Assembly (NCBI GenBank): GCA_964247385.1
Contig: CAXTUB010000002.1
Coordinates: 62,001-126,000 of the forward strand
Origin: TMP-86 sp964247385
Lineage (GTDB): Bacteria > Pseudomonadota > Gammaproteobacteria > Steroidobacterales > Steroidobacteraceae
Length of the DNA stretch: 64,000 nt
Direction of reading: 5' to 3'
Positions 41,915-50,275 of the stretch are shown one piece after another. Positions within the stretch are counted from its first letter, which is position 1. Each line of letters begins with the position of its first letter. The position numbers and the translations under genes are program-made. Under the pieces are notes generated by a model. That model searched no databases. It was given only the letters and a program-made list of their open reading frames with translations, and was not told the DNA's origin.

Positions 41915-42822
41915 GCCGGATGGCAACTCACAACGGCGCCGCCGCGCGGCTCGAGCTGCCTTCGGGCCGCGCCGTGCTCGAGCTGTTGAAGCCGATCACC
42001 TGGTTTCCGCCCATGTGGGCATTCATTTGTGGCGTGGTGTCCTCGGGCGTGGCTTTCCAAGACCACTGGGGCGCCCTGATTACGGGGGTCGTCTTGTGCG
42101 GGCCGCTGCTGTGTGCTGCGAGCCAGGCAGTGAATGATTGGTTTGACCGGCATGTCGATGCGTTGAACGAGCCGGGTCGCCCCATTCCCTCGGGACGCAT
42201 CCCAGGACGCTGGGGTTTGTGGATCGCGATGGGTTGGACGGCGCTGAGTCTTGCCGTCGCCGCGCAGTTCGGCGCTTTCGTGCTTGCCGCCGCGGTTCTC
42301 GGCTGCGCGTTGTCCTGGGCCTACAGCGCCCCGCCCGTGCGGCTGAAGCAAAACGGTTGGTGGGGCAACGCAGCGTGCGGCGTGTGCTACGAAGGCTTCG
42401 CGTGGGTGACCGGAGCCGCGGTCATGTTAGGCGCCGCGCCCGGCGCACACATTTTGATCGTGGCTGCGCTGTACAGCGCCGGCGCGCACGGCATCATGAC
42501 TCTGAACGATTTCAAAAGCGTCGAGGGCGACCGGTGCAGCGGTGTGGGGTCGCTTCCGGTACGGCTCGGCGTGCCGCGCGCCGCACGCGTGGCCTGTATT
42601 GCGATGGCCGCACCGCAGCTCGTCGTCATCGTGTTGCTCTGTGCATGGCGCCGAGAGCTGCACGCGGCTGCAGTGGGCGTTCTCCTTTGCAGTCAATGCC
42701 TGTTGATGCGACGGCTCGTTGCGGAGCCCCGCGCGCGCGCGCCTTGGTACGGAGCCACGGGCGTGAGCCTGTACGTGTTGGGCATGCTCATCGCGGCGTT
42801 CGCATTGCGCGCTCATGCGTGA
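41911..42822 (+). CDS. bchG: Bacteriochlorophyll synthase BchG
   Basis: UbiA-family prenyltransferase that attaches geranylgeranyl (or phytyl) diphosphate to bacteriochlorophyllide a. Nine or so hydrophobic helices; the Mg-diphosphate motif NDWFDRHVDALNEPGRPIPS (about residues 75-95) and the second motif NDFKSVEGDRCSGVGSLPVR are complete. 303 residues. The ATG overlaps the ppsR stop by 4 bases, so the repressor and the esterifying enzyme are translationally coupled. Followed after 24 bases by a PucC-family gene, as in Rhodobacter. Confidence 0.95.
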   Translation: MSRMATHNGAAARLELPSGRAVLELLKPITWFPPMWAFICGVVSSGVAFQDHWGALITGVVLCGPLLCAASQAVNDWFDRHVDALNEPGRPIPSGRIPGRWGLWIAMGWTALSLAVAAQFGAFVLAAAVLGCALSWAYSAPPVRLKQNGWWGNAACGVCYEGFAWVTGAAVMLGAAPGAHILIVAALYSAGAHGIMTLNDFKSVEGDRCSGVGSLPVRLGVPRAARVACIAMAAPQLVVIVLLCAWRRELHAAAVGVLLCSQCLLMRRLVAEPRARAPWYGATGVSLYVLGMLIAAFALRAHA

Positions 42823-42846
42823 TTCCATCGATCACAGCCAGGCGCC

Positions 42847-44184
42847 ATGCCAGCCGGCAGCCGCGCGATGAAAGCTGAGATTTTTCGTCTCGGCTTGGTG
42901 CAGGCGAGCATCGGAGCCATCGCCGTCCTCATGATCTCCACCCTGAACAGGGTGCTGGTCATTGAGTACGCCTTACCCGCCGTCATCCCCGGCACCTTGG
43001 TGGGGCTGCATTATCTCGTGCAATTCATTCGGCCTCGAGTCGGCCACGAAGCCGATGCAGGCGTGCGGCTTTCGCGCTGGATCTTGGGCGGCACCTGTGT
43101 ATTTGCCGCGGCGAGCATTCTGTGCGCCGCCTCGACACTGGGCCTTGCTCATGGTTCTCGCTGGGGTTTACTCATCGCCGCATCGGGTTATGCCTTGGTC
43201 GGCTTGGGCATCGGCGCAGCCGGTACGTCGCTATTGATCTTGATGACCCAGCGCATCGAGCCCGAGCGGCGCGGCGCCGCGGCGGCCGTGATGTGGATCA
43301 TGATGATCGGTGGATTCGCGCTGACCGCAGGCGTGACGGGACGTTTTCTGGATCCATTTTCACCGGGGCGTCTCATCGTGATCACCACGCTCGTGGCCCT
43401 GGTCGCGTGCGCTGTGACCGCATTCGCCGTGCATGGAGCGGATGCGCCGATGCGTGTTCATCGCGCGCCGCGCGTTGCGTCGATTTCCTTTTTCGAGGCG
43501 TTCCGCGCGGTGTGGAACGAGAAGCAAGCGCGCGACTTCACGCTGTTTATTTTCGTGTCCATGCTGGCCTACAGCGCCGAGGAAATTTTGCTCGAGCCGT
43601 TCGCGGGCGTCGTATTCAACTACTCGCTTGGAGCTTCGACGCGGCTTTCGGGCACATTGCACGGCGCCGCGTTCGCCGGCATGTGTTGCGTGGCTCTGCT
43701 GACGCGCCGACGCACGGCTTCCAGAAAATTCCCTGTGGCCTCTCTCAGCGTCTGGACCTTGATGGGATGCGTTGCATCCGGCGCGGCGCTTGCCGCGCTT
43801 GCGTACGCATCGGCCGCAGGTGCGCTGTCCATGATCAGACCACTGGTGGTGTGCCTCGGTCTTGCGAACGGCGTGTTCGCTGTAGCCACGGTGGGAGCCA
43901 TGATGGATTCTGCAACGATGGAAGAGCCCGGCCGCGCCGGCATGCGCATCGGCATTTGGGGCGCGGCGCAAGCTCTTGCTTTCGCGCTCGGCGGTATTTC
44001 GAGCACTTCGCTGGTCGATGGGCTGCGCATCTTCACGCATTCGAGCTCAGGCGCGTTCGCCGCGGTTTTCATTGTTCAGTCGGCGCTGTTTTTGACCGCG
44101 GCCGGATTTTCACTCCGCGGCGCACTGCGGGGTTCGGCCGGCCGTCGCAGCTTGGACCGCTTGCACATGGGTGAGTTGACATGA
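42847..44184 (+). CDS. BCD-family (PucC/Bch2-type) membrane protein between bchG and bchP
   Basis: A 445-residue, 12-helix member of the bacteriochlorophyll-delivery branch of the major facilitator family, paralogous to lhaA in this window (shared STLNRVLVIEYALPA against GTLNRVLIVELRVPA). The position between bchG and bchP equals orf428/bch2 of Rhodobacter capsulatus. Likely moves or delivers newly esterified pigment to antenna assembly; no transport activity is proven for the family. A later ATG (MKAEIF, residue 8) is an alternative start. The stop overlaps bchP by 4 bases. Confidence 0.88.
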   Translation: MPAGSRAMKAEIFRLGLVQASIGAIAVLMISTLNRVLVIEYALPAVIPGTLVGLHYLVQFIRPRVGHEADAGVRLSRWILGGTCVFAAASILCAASTLGLAHGSRWGLLIAASGYALVGLGIGAAGTSLLILMTQRIEPERRGAAAAVMWIMMIGGFALTAGVTGRFLDPFSPGRLIVITTLVALVACAVTAFAVHGADAPMRVHRAPRVASISFFEAFRAVWNEKQARDFTLFIFVSMLAYSAEEILLEPFAGVVFNYSLGASTRLSGTLHGAAFAGMCCVALLTRRRTASRKFPVASLSVWTLMGCVASGAALAALAYASAAGALSMIRPLVVCLGLANGVFAVATVGAMMDSATMEEPGRAGMRIGIWGAAQALAFALGGISSTSLVDGLRIFTHSSSGAFAAVFIVQSALFLTAAGFSLRGALRGSAGRRSLDRLHMGELT

Positions 44185-45431
44185 GCCACGACGGAATTTT
44201 CGATGTGGTGGTGATCGGCGGCGGCCCGGCCGGCAGCACGGCCGCCAACGATTTGGCGCAACGCGGTTTGCGCGTGCTCTTGCTCGACCGCAACGGACGC
44301 ATCAAGCCGTGCGGCGGCGCCATCCCTCCGAAGCTTGTCGAAGAGTTCGACATTCCGGAAACGCTCTTGGTCGCTCGCATCCGTTCGGCGCGCATGGTGT
44401 CGCCCTCCAATGTCAGCGTGGACATGCCCATCGAGGGCGGCTATGTCGGCATGGTGGACCGCGAAGTATTCGATGAATGGCTGCGTGAGCGGGCGGCGCA
44501 ATCGGGCGCGATCCGCGCCAGTGGCACCTTCGAGCGGCTGGACTACGACCCGCGCGGCGATTCCAACGGAGGCAGATTTGGCCGAGAGCGAAGCGCGACG
44601 GTGCGCCATCGCGCGACCGTGCGGTATCGCGCGACGGATGTCAGCGGCGAGCGCGCGCTTCTCACGGCGCGCGCCCGGGTCTTGATCGGCGCCGATGGTG
44701 CGCAGTCGCGGGTCGCCAAGCAATGCATACCCGGAGCCGAGCGAATACGCTACGTCGCGGCCTATCACGAGATTGTCGAAGCTCCGGCGTCGCCGAGCGC
44801 GCACTATGCGGCGAGCCGTTGCGACGTGATTTATCAGGGGCAGATCTCGCCGGATTTCTATGCGTGGATTTTTCCGCACGGAAACACGGCCAGCATCGGC
44901 GTGGGAAGCTCGCGCAAAGGCTTTTCCTTGCGCGGCTCCGTTGCGCGCCTGCGGGATTCCACACAACTGTCGGGCTTGAAGACGCTTCGTAGGGAAGGAG
45001 CGCCGATTCCCATGAAGCCGCTGCCACGGTGGGACGACGGCCGCCATGTCGTGCTGTGCGGTGATGCCGCGGGAGTCGTGGCGCCCGCTTCGGGCGAGGG
45101 AATTTACTACGCCATGGCGTGCGGCCGATTCGCGGCGCATGCGGCGTGTGAATTCTTGCGCACCGGCAATGCGCGTGCTCTGCGCGACGCGCGGCGACGC
45201 TTCATGCGCGCGCACGGCCGCGTCTTTTGGATCCTGGGCCTCATGCAGCGTTTCTGGTATTCAACCGACAAGCGGCGTGAGCGCTTCGTCAGCATGTGCA
45301 AGGATCCCGACGTGCAGCGGCTGACTTGGCAGGCCTACATGCACAAGAAACTGGTGCGTTCGAGTCCGCTTGCGCACGTGCGAATTTTCGCCAAGGACAT
45401 GGCGCATCTGCTTGGCTTGGCGCGGGTGTAG
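44181..45431 (+). CDS. bchP: Geranylgeranyl-bacteriochlorophyll reductase BchP
   Basis: FAD enzyme that reduces the geranylgeranyl tail of bacteriochlorophyll to phytyl in three steps. FAD-binding motif VVVIGGGPAGSTAANDLAQR at residues 9-28, then KPCGGAIPPKLVEEF and the second FAD motif VLCGDAAGVVAPASGEGIYY near residue 300. 416 residues, slightly longer than usual because of an Arg-rich insert at about 138-153 (RATVRYRAT) encoded by an 18-bp tandem repeat. The ATG overlaps the upstream MFS-type gene. Confidence 0.95.
   Translation: MSHDGIFDVVVIGGGPAGSTAANDLAQRGLRVLLLDRNGRIKPCGGAIPPKLVEEFDIPETLLVARIRSARMVSPSNVSVDMPIEGGYVGMVDREVFDEWLRERAAQSGAIRASGTFERLDYDPRGDSNGGRFGRERSATVRHRATVRYRATDVSGERALLTARARVLIGADGAQSRVAKQCIPGAERIRYVAAYHEIVEAPASPSAHYAASRCDVIYQGQISPDFYAWIFPHGNTASIGVGSSRKGFSLRGSVARLRDSTQLSGLKTLRREGAPIPMKPLPRWDDGRHVVLCGDAAGVVAPASGEGIYYAMACGRFAAHAACEFLRTGNARALRDARRRFMRAHGRVFWILGLMQRFWYSTDKRRERFVSMCKDPDVQRLTWQAYMHKKLVRSSPLAHVRIFAKDMAHLLGLARV
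44595..44637 (+). repeat. 18-bp tandem repeat inside bchP (2.4 copies)
   Basis: Units 44595-44612 and 44613-44630 differ at two or three positions, and a third partial copy (GCGACGG) follows at 44631-44637. The period of 18 keeps the reading frame and encodes repeated A-T-V-R-x-R. It lies in a variable loop before the RARVLIGADGA block, where length change is tolerable. Confidence 0.8.
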
Positions 45432-45721
45432 TGGAAGCAGGCATCGCGCTCTGGTTCAGCAGCGGCCGCATCGTTTGGCTGATCGCCCTGATACTGCTCA
45501 TGGAATGCGGACTATTGATTCTCATTCGCAATAAATTTCGCTGGGAGCTTCCATTGGATGATTTTTTTGCGAGTCAATTCGCGGGACTCGGATTGGCATT
45601 GGCGCTGCGCGCCGCATTGATTCAGGCGCCGTGGACTCACGTCGCGAGCTGGCTTTTCCTGGCTTTTGTCGCTCACGCCGCGCAATTGAGCTTGCGCTGG
45701 AGGCAAGCGACGAAATCGTAG
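45431..45721 (+). CDS. Small membrane protein downstream of bchP, function unknown
   Basis: A 96-residue frame starting with GTG that shares one base with the bchP TAG stop. Three hydrophobic segments are visible: about residues 13-31 (IVWLIALILLMECGLLILI), 43-60 (FASQFAGLGLALALRAAL) and 67-85 (VASWLFLAFVAHAAQLSL). I do not recognise a family. Tight coupling to bchP suggests a role linked to photosynthesis or simply hitch-hiking at the operon end. The reading frame is open upstream into bchP, but the GTG is the only plausible start after the stop. Confidence 0.6.
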   Translation: MEAGIALWFSSGRIVWLIALILLMECGLLILIRNKFRWELPLDDFFASQFAGLGLALALRAALIQAPWTHVASWLFLAFVAHAAQLSLRWRQATKS

Positions 45722-45729
45722 GCCATTCG

Positions 45730-45758
45730 TTGACACGCTCAGATTACGTTTATTTATG
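45730..45758 (+). promoter_or_regulatory. Sigma-70-like promoter upstream of the HiPIP gene
   Basis: TTGACA (45730-45735) is a perfect -35. An AT-rich stretch follows, with TTTATG at 45753-45758 (17-bp spacing) or TATTTA at 45751-45756 (15 bp) as possible -10. It lies about 60-85 bases before the HiPIP start, in an otherwise empty 94-base gap. Confidence 0.5.
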
Positions 45759-45815
45759 GCAACCGAGCTCCCAAACGCGCGAAGATGATCGTGCGTTCAT
45801 CGATTGGGGGAGTGT

Positions 45816-46151
45816 ATGTCTACGAAACTTTCACGTCGCGCGCTGGTCAAGGGGGCATTGGCTGCCGGGGCATTCCTGCCGGGGCTGGGGGCTTTTCAAG
45901 CGGCCCTGGCGGCAACCGATCTGCCGGCATTGGACCCTAACGATCCGACTGCGAAAGCTCTTGGCTATACCAATGATTCGAGCAAGGTCGATGCGACCAA
46001 GAATCCCACCCACAAGCCTGAGCAGAAGTGCGGCACTTGCGCCCAGTTTCAGGGCAAGCCTGGCGATGCGCGCGGCGGTTGCAATATCTTTGCGGGCAAG
46101 AGCGTTTCCGCCAACGGGTGGTGCAAGGTGTGGGCGAAAAAACCCGGCTGA
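45816..46151 (+). CDS. hip: High-potential iron-sulfur protein (HiPIP) with Tat signal
   Basis: Periplasmic 4Fe-4S electron carrier, exported folded by the Tat system (SRRALVKGALAAGAFLPGLG, cleavage probably after ALA near residue 32). The mature protein has the four cluster cysteines at residues 72, 75, 89 and 103 in C-x2-C-x13-C-x13-C, with FQGKPGDARGGCNIF and GWCKVWAKKPG typical of HiPIP. The GGGGGAG ribosome-binding site fixes the ATG at 45816. HiPIPs donate electrons to reaction-centre cytochromes in many purple bacteria, so it probably links the bc1 complex to PufC. Confidence 0.95.
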   Translation: MSTKLSRRALVKGALAAGAFLPGLGAFQAALAATDLPALDPNDPTAKALGYTNDSSKVDATKNPTHKPEQKCGTCAQFQGKPGDARGGCNIFAGKSVSANGWCKVWAKKPG

Positions 46152-46209
46152 GCGGGCTCTGATTTTCGCGCGTCGTACGCTCCGCCGCGGGTCGGCGAAG
46201 CCATGCGCG

Positions 46210-47565
46210 TTGGCTTTTTTGCTCATGCTCTGCATGGCGTTTGCCATGCCGGCCAGACCTTCCACGCCATCAGATACGCAAAGCGCGGGATTTACGCGGG
46301 TACGCGAGCTGGGCGGCATCGTCGAGTACCGTCTCGACGCGAATGGCCTCGATGTGTTGTTGTTGCAAGACTTTTCTGCGCCCGTGGTCACGTTCAACGT
46401 GACGTATCGAGTGGGCTCGCGCAATGAAGTGACGGGCACCACGGGTGCGACCCACTTGCTCGAGCACTTGATGTTCAAGGGAAGCGAGCATTTCAATGCG
46501 CCGGCCCACAACAGCTTGAAGGATTACGTTGAAGGCGTTGGCGGCAGCTATAACGCCACGACCTGGCTCGATCGCACGAGCTATTTCGCATCAATCGGCC
46601 GTGAGCGGCTCGAAGGGTACATCGCAATCGAGGCTGACCGCATGCGCAATCTATGGCTGCACGAGTCTGACCGGCAAGCAGAGATGACTGTGGTGCGCAA
46701 TGAATTCGAGCGCGGCAAGAACGACCCGCACAGCGTGCTGGCCGAAGAGGTGCGCGCGGTGGCCTATCAGGCATTGCCGTATCACCATTCGACGATCGGT
46801 TGGCGCAGCGATATCGAGCACGTGCCCATCGAAAAGCTGCGCGCGTTTTACGACACGTACTACTGGCCCAATAACGCGACCATTTCGGTGGTGGGGGATT
46901 TCGACGCCGCGCGCGTGCTCGAATGGATTCGTAAAGACTACGGCGGATACAGCGCATCCCCCGCGCCCATTCCACCAATGTATACGGAAGAGCCACCTCA
47001 GACCGGGCCTCGCAGGCTCATCGTGAAGCAGACGGGCGAGCTTGGCGCGATTCTCATCGCGCACAAGGTTCCCGATGGCCGGAATCCGGACCAAGCGTCG
47101 CTGGCGGTCATGGATGCGATATTGAGCGACGGCAAGAATTCCCGGCTCTACCGCGCTCTCGTCGATCGGGGTCTTGCGTTGGATGCGGACGCCGACACCA
47201 GCGCTTCGCACGATTTGGCGCTGCACACGATCTCCATTGATCTGGCTCCGCAGGCCAAGCACGAGACCGCGGAGCGCGCTGCGCTCGAAGTCGTTGCAAA
47301 GCTGCAAAGAGACGGGCCGACGGCCGAGGAAGTGCAGCGCGTGAAGCAACAAGTGCGCGCCGCGGAAGCCTACAAGCGCGACGGCACCGCCGCCATCTCC
47401 GCCGAGCTGACTGAGTGGATCGCGGCGGGCGACTGGACGCTCTATGTCCGCTTTCCACAGGAAATTCAAAAAGTCACCGCGGCCGATGTGCAGCGCGTTG
47501 CAAAGGCCTACCTGAACGAAGATCAAAGCACGACGGGCTGGTTCGTGCCCACCGGTACGCGATGA
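46210..47565 (+). CDS. M16-family zinc metallopeptidase, catalytic subunit
   Basis: Periplasmic pitrilysin-type peptidase. A signal-like hydrophobic N-terminus (LAFLLMLCMAFAMPA) precedes the zinc motif HLLEHLMF; the distal glutamate lies in VVRNEFERGKND about 75 residues later, so the site is complete. The inactive C-terminal half follows. The start is uncertain: a TTG at 46210 or ATG at 46225 are the best downstream of the HiPIP stop; both leave few basic residues before the hydrophobic core. The next gene overlaps by 4 bases and encodes its non-catalytic partner, as in two-gene M16B pairs of Pseudomonas. Confidence 0.85.
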   Translation: MAFLLMLCMAFAMPARPSTPSDTQSAGFTRVRELGGIVEYRLDANGLDVLLLQDFSAPVVTFNVTYRVGSRNEVTGTTGATHLLEHLMFKGSEHFNAPAHNSLKDYVEGVGGSYNATTWLDRTSYFASIGRERLEGYIAIEADRMRNLWLHESDRQAEMTVVRNEFERGKNDPHSVLAEEVRAVAYQALPYHHSTIGWRSDIEHVPIEKLRAFYDTYYWPNNATISVVGDFDAARVLEWIRKDYGGYSASPAPIPPMYTEEPPQTGPRRLIVKQTGELGAILIAHKVPDGRNPDQASLAVMDAILSDGKNSRLYRALVDRGLALDADADTSASHDLALHTISIDLAPQAKHETAERAALEVVAKLQRDGPTAEEVQRVKQQVRAAEAYKRDGTAAISAELTEWIAAGDWTLYVRFPQEIQKVTAADVQRVAKAYLNEDQSTTGWFVPTGTR

Positions 47566-48893
47566 CGAAAGCGTGGCATGGATTTGCGTGGCTGCTCATC
47601 GGCGCAGTTTCATGGGCTCACGCGGGCATCGCGGAGCATGTGATTCGAAAGCCAGTGGCTCAGGTGGATCTCGTGATCTATCCCACGCGCATCAAGGATG
47701 TGGTCACCATCGTCGGGGCTCTGCCCGCAGGCGATGCGTTCGCCGCACGCGGCAACGCCGCGGCCGCAACGCTGACCGGACTCATGCTCGAGCGAGGCAC
47801 GGTGGACATGGATCAGTTCGCGATCGCGCGGCAGCTCGACGATGTCGGCGCCAGCATTCAGTTCGGGGTATCCAACGAGACTCTCGATATCCGAGCCCGA
47901 TGCTTGTCCAAGGACATTCCATTGGTCGTGCGCCTGCTCGCGCAGGAATTGCGCCGGCCCGCGTTCGCGCCGGCCGAGCTCGAAAAAGCGCGGCAGCAAT
48001 TCATCGGCGAGCTGCAAACGCAGTTGAGCAGCACCAATGCGCGCGCCGGCGAGGCCATGAATCGCGCCATTTATCCTGTGGGCCATCCGAGCCGCATGCA
48101 TTCGCTGGAAGAGTTCCTCGAGCAGGCTCAGTCGGCGACTCTCGACGACGTGAGGTCGTTCTACGCTGAGCACTATGGGCCTCGTGACTTGACGCTCGTA
48201 TTCGTGGGAGCGGTGAATCCACGCGAAGTGCAGCGTCAGGTGGAGCGGGAATTCAAAGGCTGGACAGGCGGCGTGCCCGTGCTCGAGGCAGCGCAGCCCG
48301 CGCCTGCCACCGCGAGTGCAGCGGAGGATATCGCGGTACCTGGAAAATCCAGCGTCTCGGTGTTGTTGGGACAAGCCACGAGGCTTCGCTATCGAGACTC
48401 CGATACCCTGGCGTTGCGGGTGGGGACGGCCATCTTGGGCACGGGCTTCACCGGGCGGTTGATGTCGACGGTGCGAGATCGCGAAGGGTTGACCTATGGG
48501 ATCGGCGCGGGCGTATCGGAAGACACGTTCAATGACGGGCTGTTCGCGGTGTCGGCATCGTTTGCGCCGCAGCTCATGGATCGAGGCGTGGCGTCCGCGC
48601 GGCGCGAGCTCGCGCGTTGGTGGCGTGATGGAGTGACTGCGGACGAGCTGGCGCGACGCAAGGAAAGCATCGTAGGCACGTATCAAGTGAGCTTGTCCAC
48701 CACTGGTGGTCTCGCATCGGCGCTGCTTCTCGCATTACAGCGCGGTCTCGGCATCGATTGGGTCGACCGCTATCCGCAGGCCATTCGCGCGCTGACGCTA
48801 GAGAAAGTCAACGCAGCGATCCATGTGCACTTGGATCCAGAACAAATGATTTTGATCCGCGCCGGCACTCTGCCCGAGGCCGCCGCGCGTTGA
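47562..48893 (+). CDS. M16-family peptidase-like partner subunit (no zinc motif)
   Basis: 443 residues with a signal peptide (WLLIGAVSWAHA). It is homologous to M16 peptidases but the HxxEH motif is replaced (AAAATLTGLMLERG), while the arginine-tyrosine substrate pair of the C-terminal domain (DREGLTYGIGAG) is kept. In two-component M16 enzymes such a subunit helps bind peptide and closes the chamber. Starts within the stop of the preceding gene (ATGA). The pair is probably a periplasmic protease for unfolded or signal peptides; a tie to photosynthesis is unproven. Confidence 0.88.
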   Translation: MTKAWHGFAWLLIGAVSWAHAGIAEHVIRKPVAQVDLVIYPTRIKDVVTIVGALPAGDAFAARGNAAAATLTGLMLERGTVDMDQFAIARQLDDVGASIQFGVSNETLDIRARCLSKDIPLVVRLLAQELRRPAFAPAELEKARQQFIGELQTQLSSTNARAGEAMNRAIYPVGHPSRMHSLEEFLEQAQSATLDDVRSFYAEHYGPRDLTLVFVGAVNPREVQRQVEREFKGWTGGVPVLEAAQPAPATASAAEDIAVPGKSSVSVLLGQATRLRYRDSDTLALRVGTAILGTGFTGRLMSTVRDREGLTYGIGAGVSEDTFNDGLFAVSASFAPQLMDRGVASARRELARWWRDGVTADELARRKESIVGTYQVSLSTTGGLASALLLALQRGLGIDWVDRYPQAIRALTLEKVNAAIHVHLDPEQMILIRAGTLPEAAAR

Positions 48894-48955
48894 CCTTGCA
48901 ATTCCGAATGCCGCTCACGGCAGCGAAGACCACTTCGTAGTTCATGGCGCCCAGC

Positions 48956-50275
48956 TCAGGGCGCCGCCGCGGCCGGCCGCCGGCTCAGCGCAGTCAAGAT
49001 CTCGCGCTCGCCGCAAACGCCGCGCACTTCGCCGTCCGCCATCAGCAGCACCGGGTGTCCCGTGCAGGCCTGTAGATGAATGATCTGCTGCAGGGAAATT
49101 CCCGCGGGCGCCGCGGTGACCGCGGATGCATCGCCGGCGAGCTCTGAACCGCAGAAGCGGCGCACGGGGAACGCCAGGCCATCGAGGTTCACGTGAGTTG
49201 CCGCGCGCTCGGCGCCACGCTCCAACCGGTAGCGGCGCGCCGGATCGAGCCACACTCCTTCGGCGCCCTGCGGCAGATCGGTCAGGGCACTCATGACCAT
49301 CTCGCCCGTGAGCACGTTGAGCGGATTCATGTGGCGCACGAACTCTTCGACGTAGGCATCGGCGGGCCGCAGCACGATGTCGTGCGCAGCCCCGGTTTGC
49401 ACGATTTGGCCGTGCTGCAAGATCGAAATGGTATCGCCGATGCGCAGTGCCTCGTCGAGATCGTGGCTGACGAACAGAATGGTTTTCTTGACGCGCTCCT
49501 GCAGCGCGAGAAGCTCCTGCTGGAGCTTGCTGCGAATCAACGGATCGAGCGCCGAAAAAGGCTCGTCCATAAGCAGCACGTCGGCCTCCGTCGCGAACGC
49601 GCGCGCGAGACCCACGCGTTGCTGCATGCCGCCGGAGAGCTGAGCCACGGGCTTATCCGCCCAATCTGCGAGCCCTACGAGCTCCAGCTTCGATTGCACG
49701 GAATCGCGCCGCTCTGCCTTGGACTCACCGCGCAACTCCAGCCCCAAGCCGACGTTCTCGCGCACCGTGCGCCACGGCAGTAACGCAAATTGCTGGAACA
49801 CCATGGCAATGCGCCGGCGCCGCAGCCCGCGTAACCGGCGGGCGCCGCTGGTGACCACGTTCACCATGGCATCGCCGTCGCGCAGCAGCACCTCGCCGCG
49901 AGTGACGGCATTGAGACCATTGGCCGCACGCAATAGGGTTGACTTGCCCGAGCCGGACAAACCCATCATCACCGAGATTTCGCCTTCCGCGACTGCAAGG
50001 CTCGCGTCGGACACGCCGACCACCACGCCGCAAGACTTGGCGACTTCAGCGCGGCTTGCGCCACGGTCGAGTTGTTCGAGCGCGCTCTGCACGGCCTTGC
50101 GGCCTGCGCGTCCACCGCGCTCGGCAAACAAAATATCGACATGGCGAAATTCCAGCGCCGTGCTGGGCTGTGCCTCGCGGGACCTCGCGCTTGCGCTTGC
50201 ATCCGCGCTTGTGCTTGACCTTGCATCCGCGCTTGCGCGCGCGTCGGCGCCCGTGCTGGCTCGCCCGTCAATCAC
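48956..50275 (-). CDS. Choline/glycine-betaine ABC transporter ATPase
   Basis: ProV/ChoV-type ATPase, 439 residues. Walker A GLSGSGKS, Q-loop FQQFALLPWR, signature LSGGMQQRVGLARA, Walker B VLLMDEPFSALD and switch FVSHDLDEAL are all intact; the C-terminal part (about 330-435) resembles a CBS-type regulatory domain. The GTG at 50275 overlaps the permease stop (GTGA). The first about 35 residues are an Ala/Ser/Asp low-complexity stretch (ADARASADARSSTSADASAS) coded by DNA repeats, which is unusual and could mean that the real start is further in. Confidence 0.88.
   Translation of the reverse strand: MIDGRASTGADARASADARSSTSADASASARSREAQPSTALEFRHVDILFAERGGRAGRKAVQSALEQLDRGASRAEVAKSCGVVVGVSDASLAVAEGEISVMMGLSGSGKSTLLRAANGLNAVTRGEVLLRDGDAMVNVVTSGARRLRGLRRRRIAMVFQQFALLPWRTVRENVGLGLELRGESKAERRDSVQSKLELVGLADWADKPVAQLSGGMQQRVGLARAFATEADVLLMDEPFSALDPLIRSKLQQELLALQERVKKTILFVSHDLDEALRIGDTISILQHGQIVQTGAAHDIVLRPADAYVEEFVRHMNPLNVLTGEMVMSALTDLPQGAEGVWLDPARRYRLERGAERAATHVNLDGLAFPVRRFCGSELAGDASAVTAAPAGISLQQIIHLQACTGHPVLLMADGEVRGVCGEREILTALSRRPAAAAP
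50196..50235 (-). repeat. 24-bp-period direct repeat at the ABC ATPase N-terminus
   Basis: A 16-bp sequence, CTTGCATCCGCGCTTG on the plus strand, occurs exactly at 50196-50211 and 50220-50235, with related CTTG/GCGC units on both sides. The 24-bp period equals eight codons, so copy-number change would not shift the frame. It codes for the Ala/Ser/Asp-rich segment of the ATPase. Confidence 0.75.

Noticed and set aside
46130..46165. Possible terminator after the HiPIP gene
   Set aside because: Only a 4-bp CCCG/CGGG stem and a short, interrupted T-run; too weak to call.
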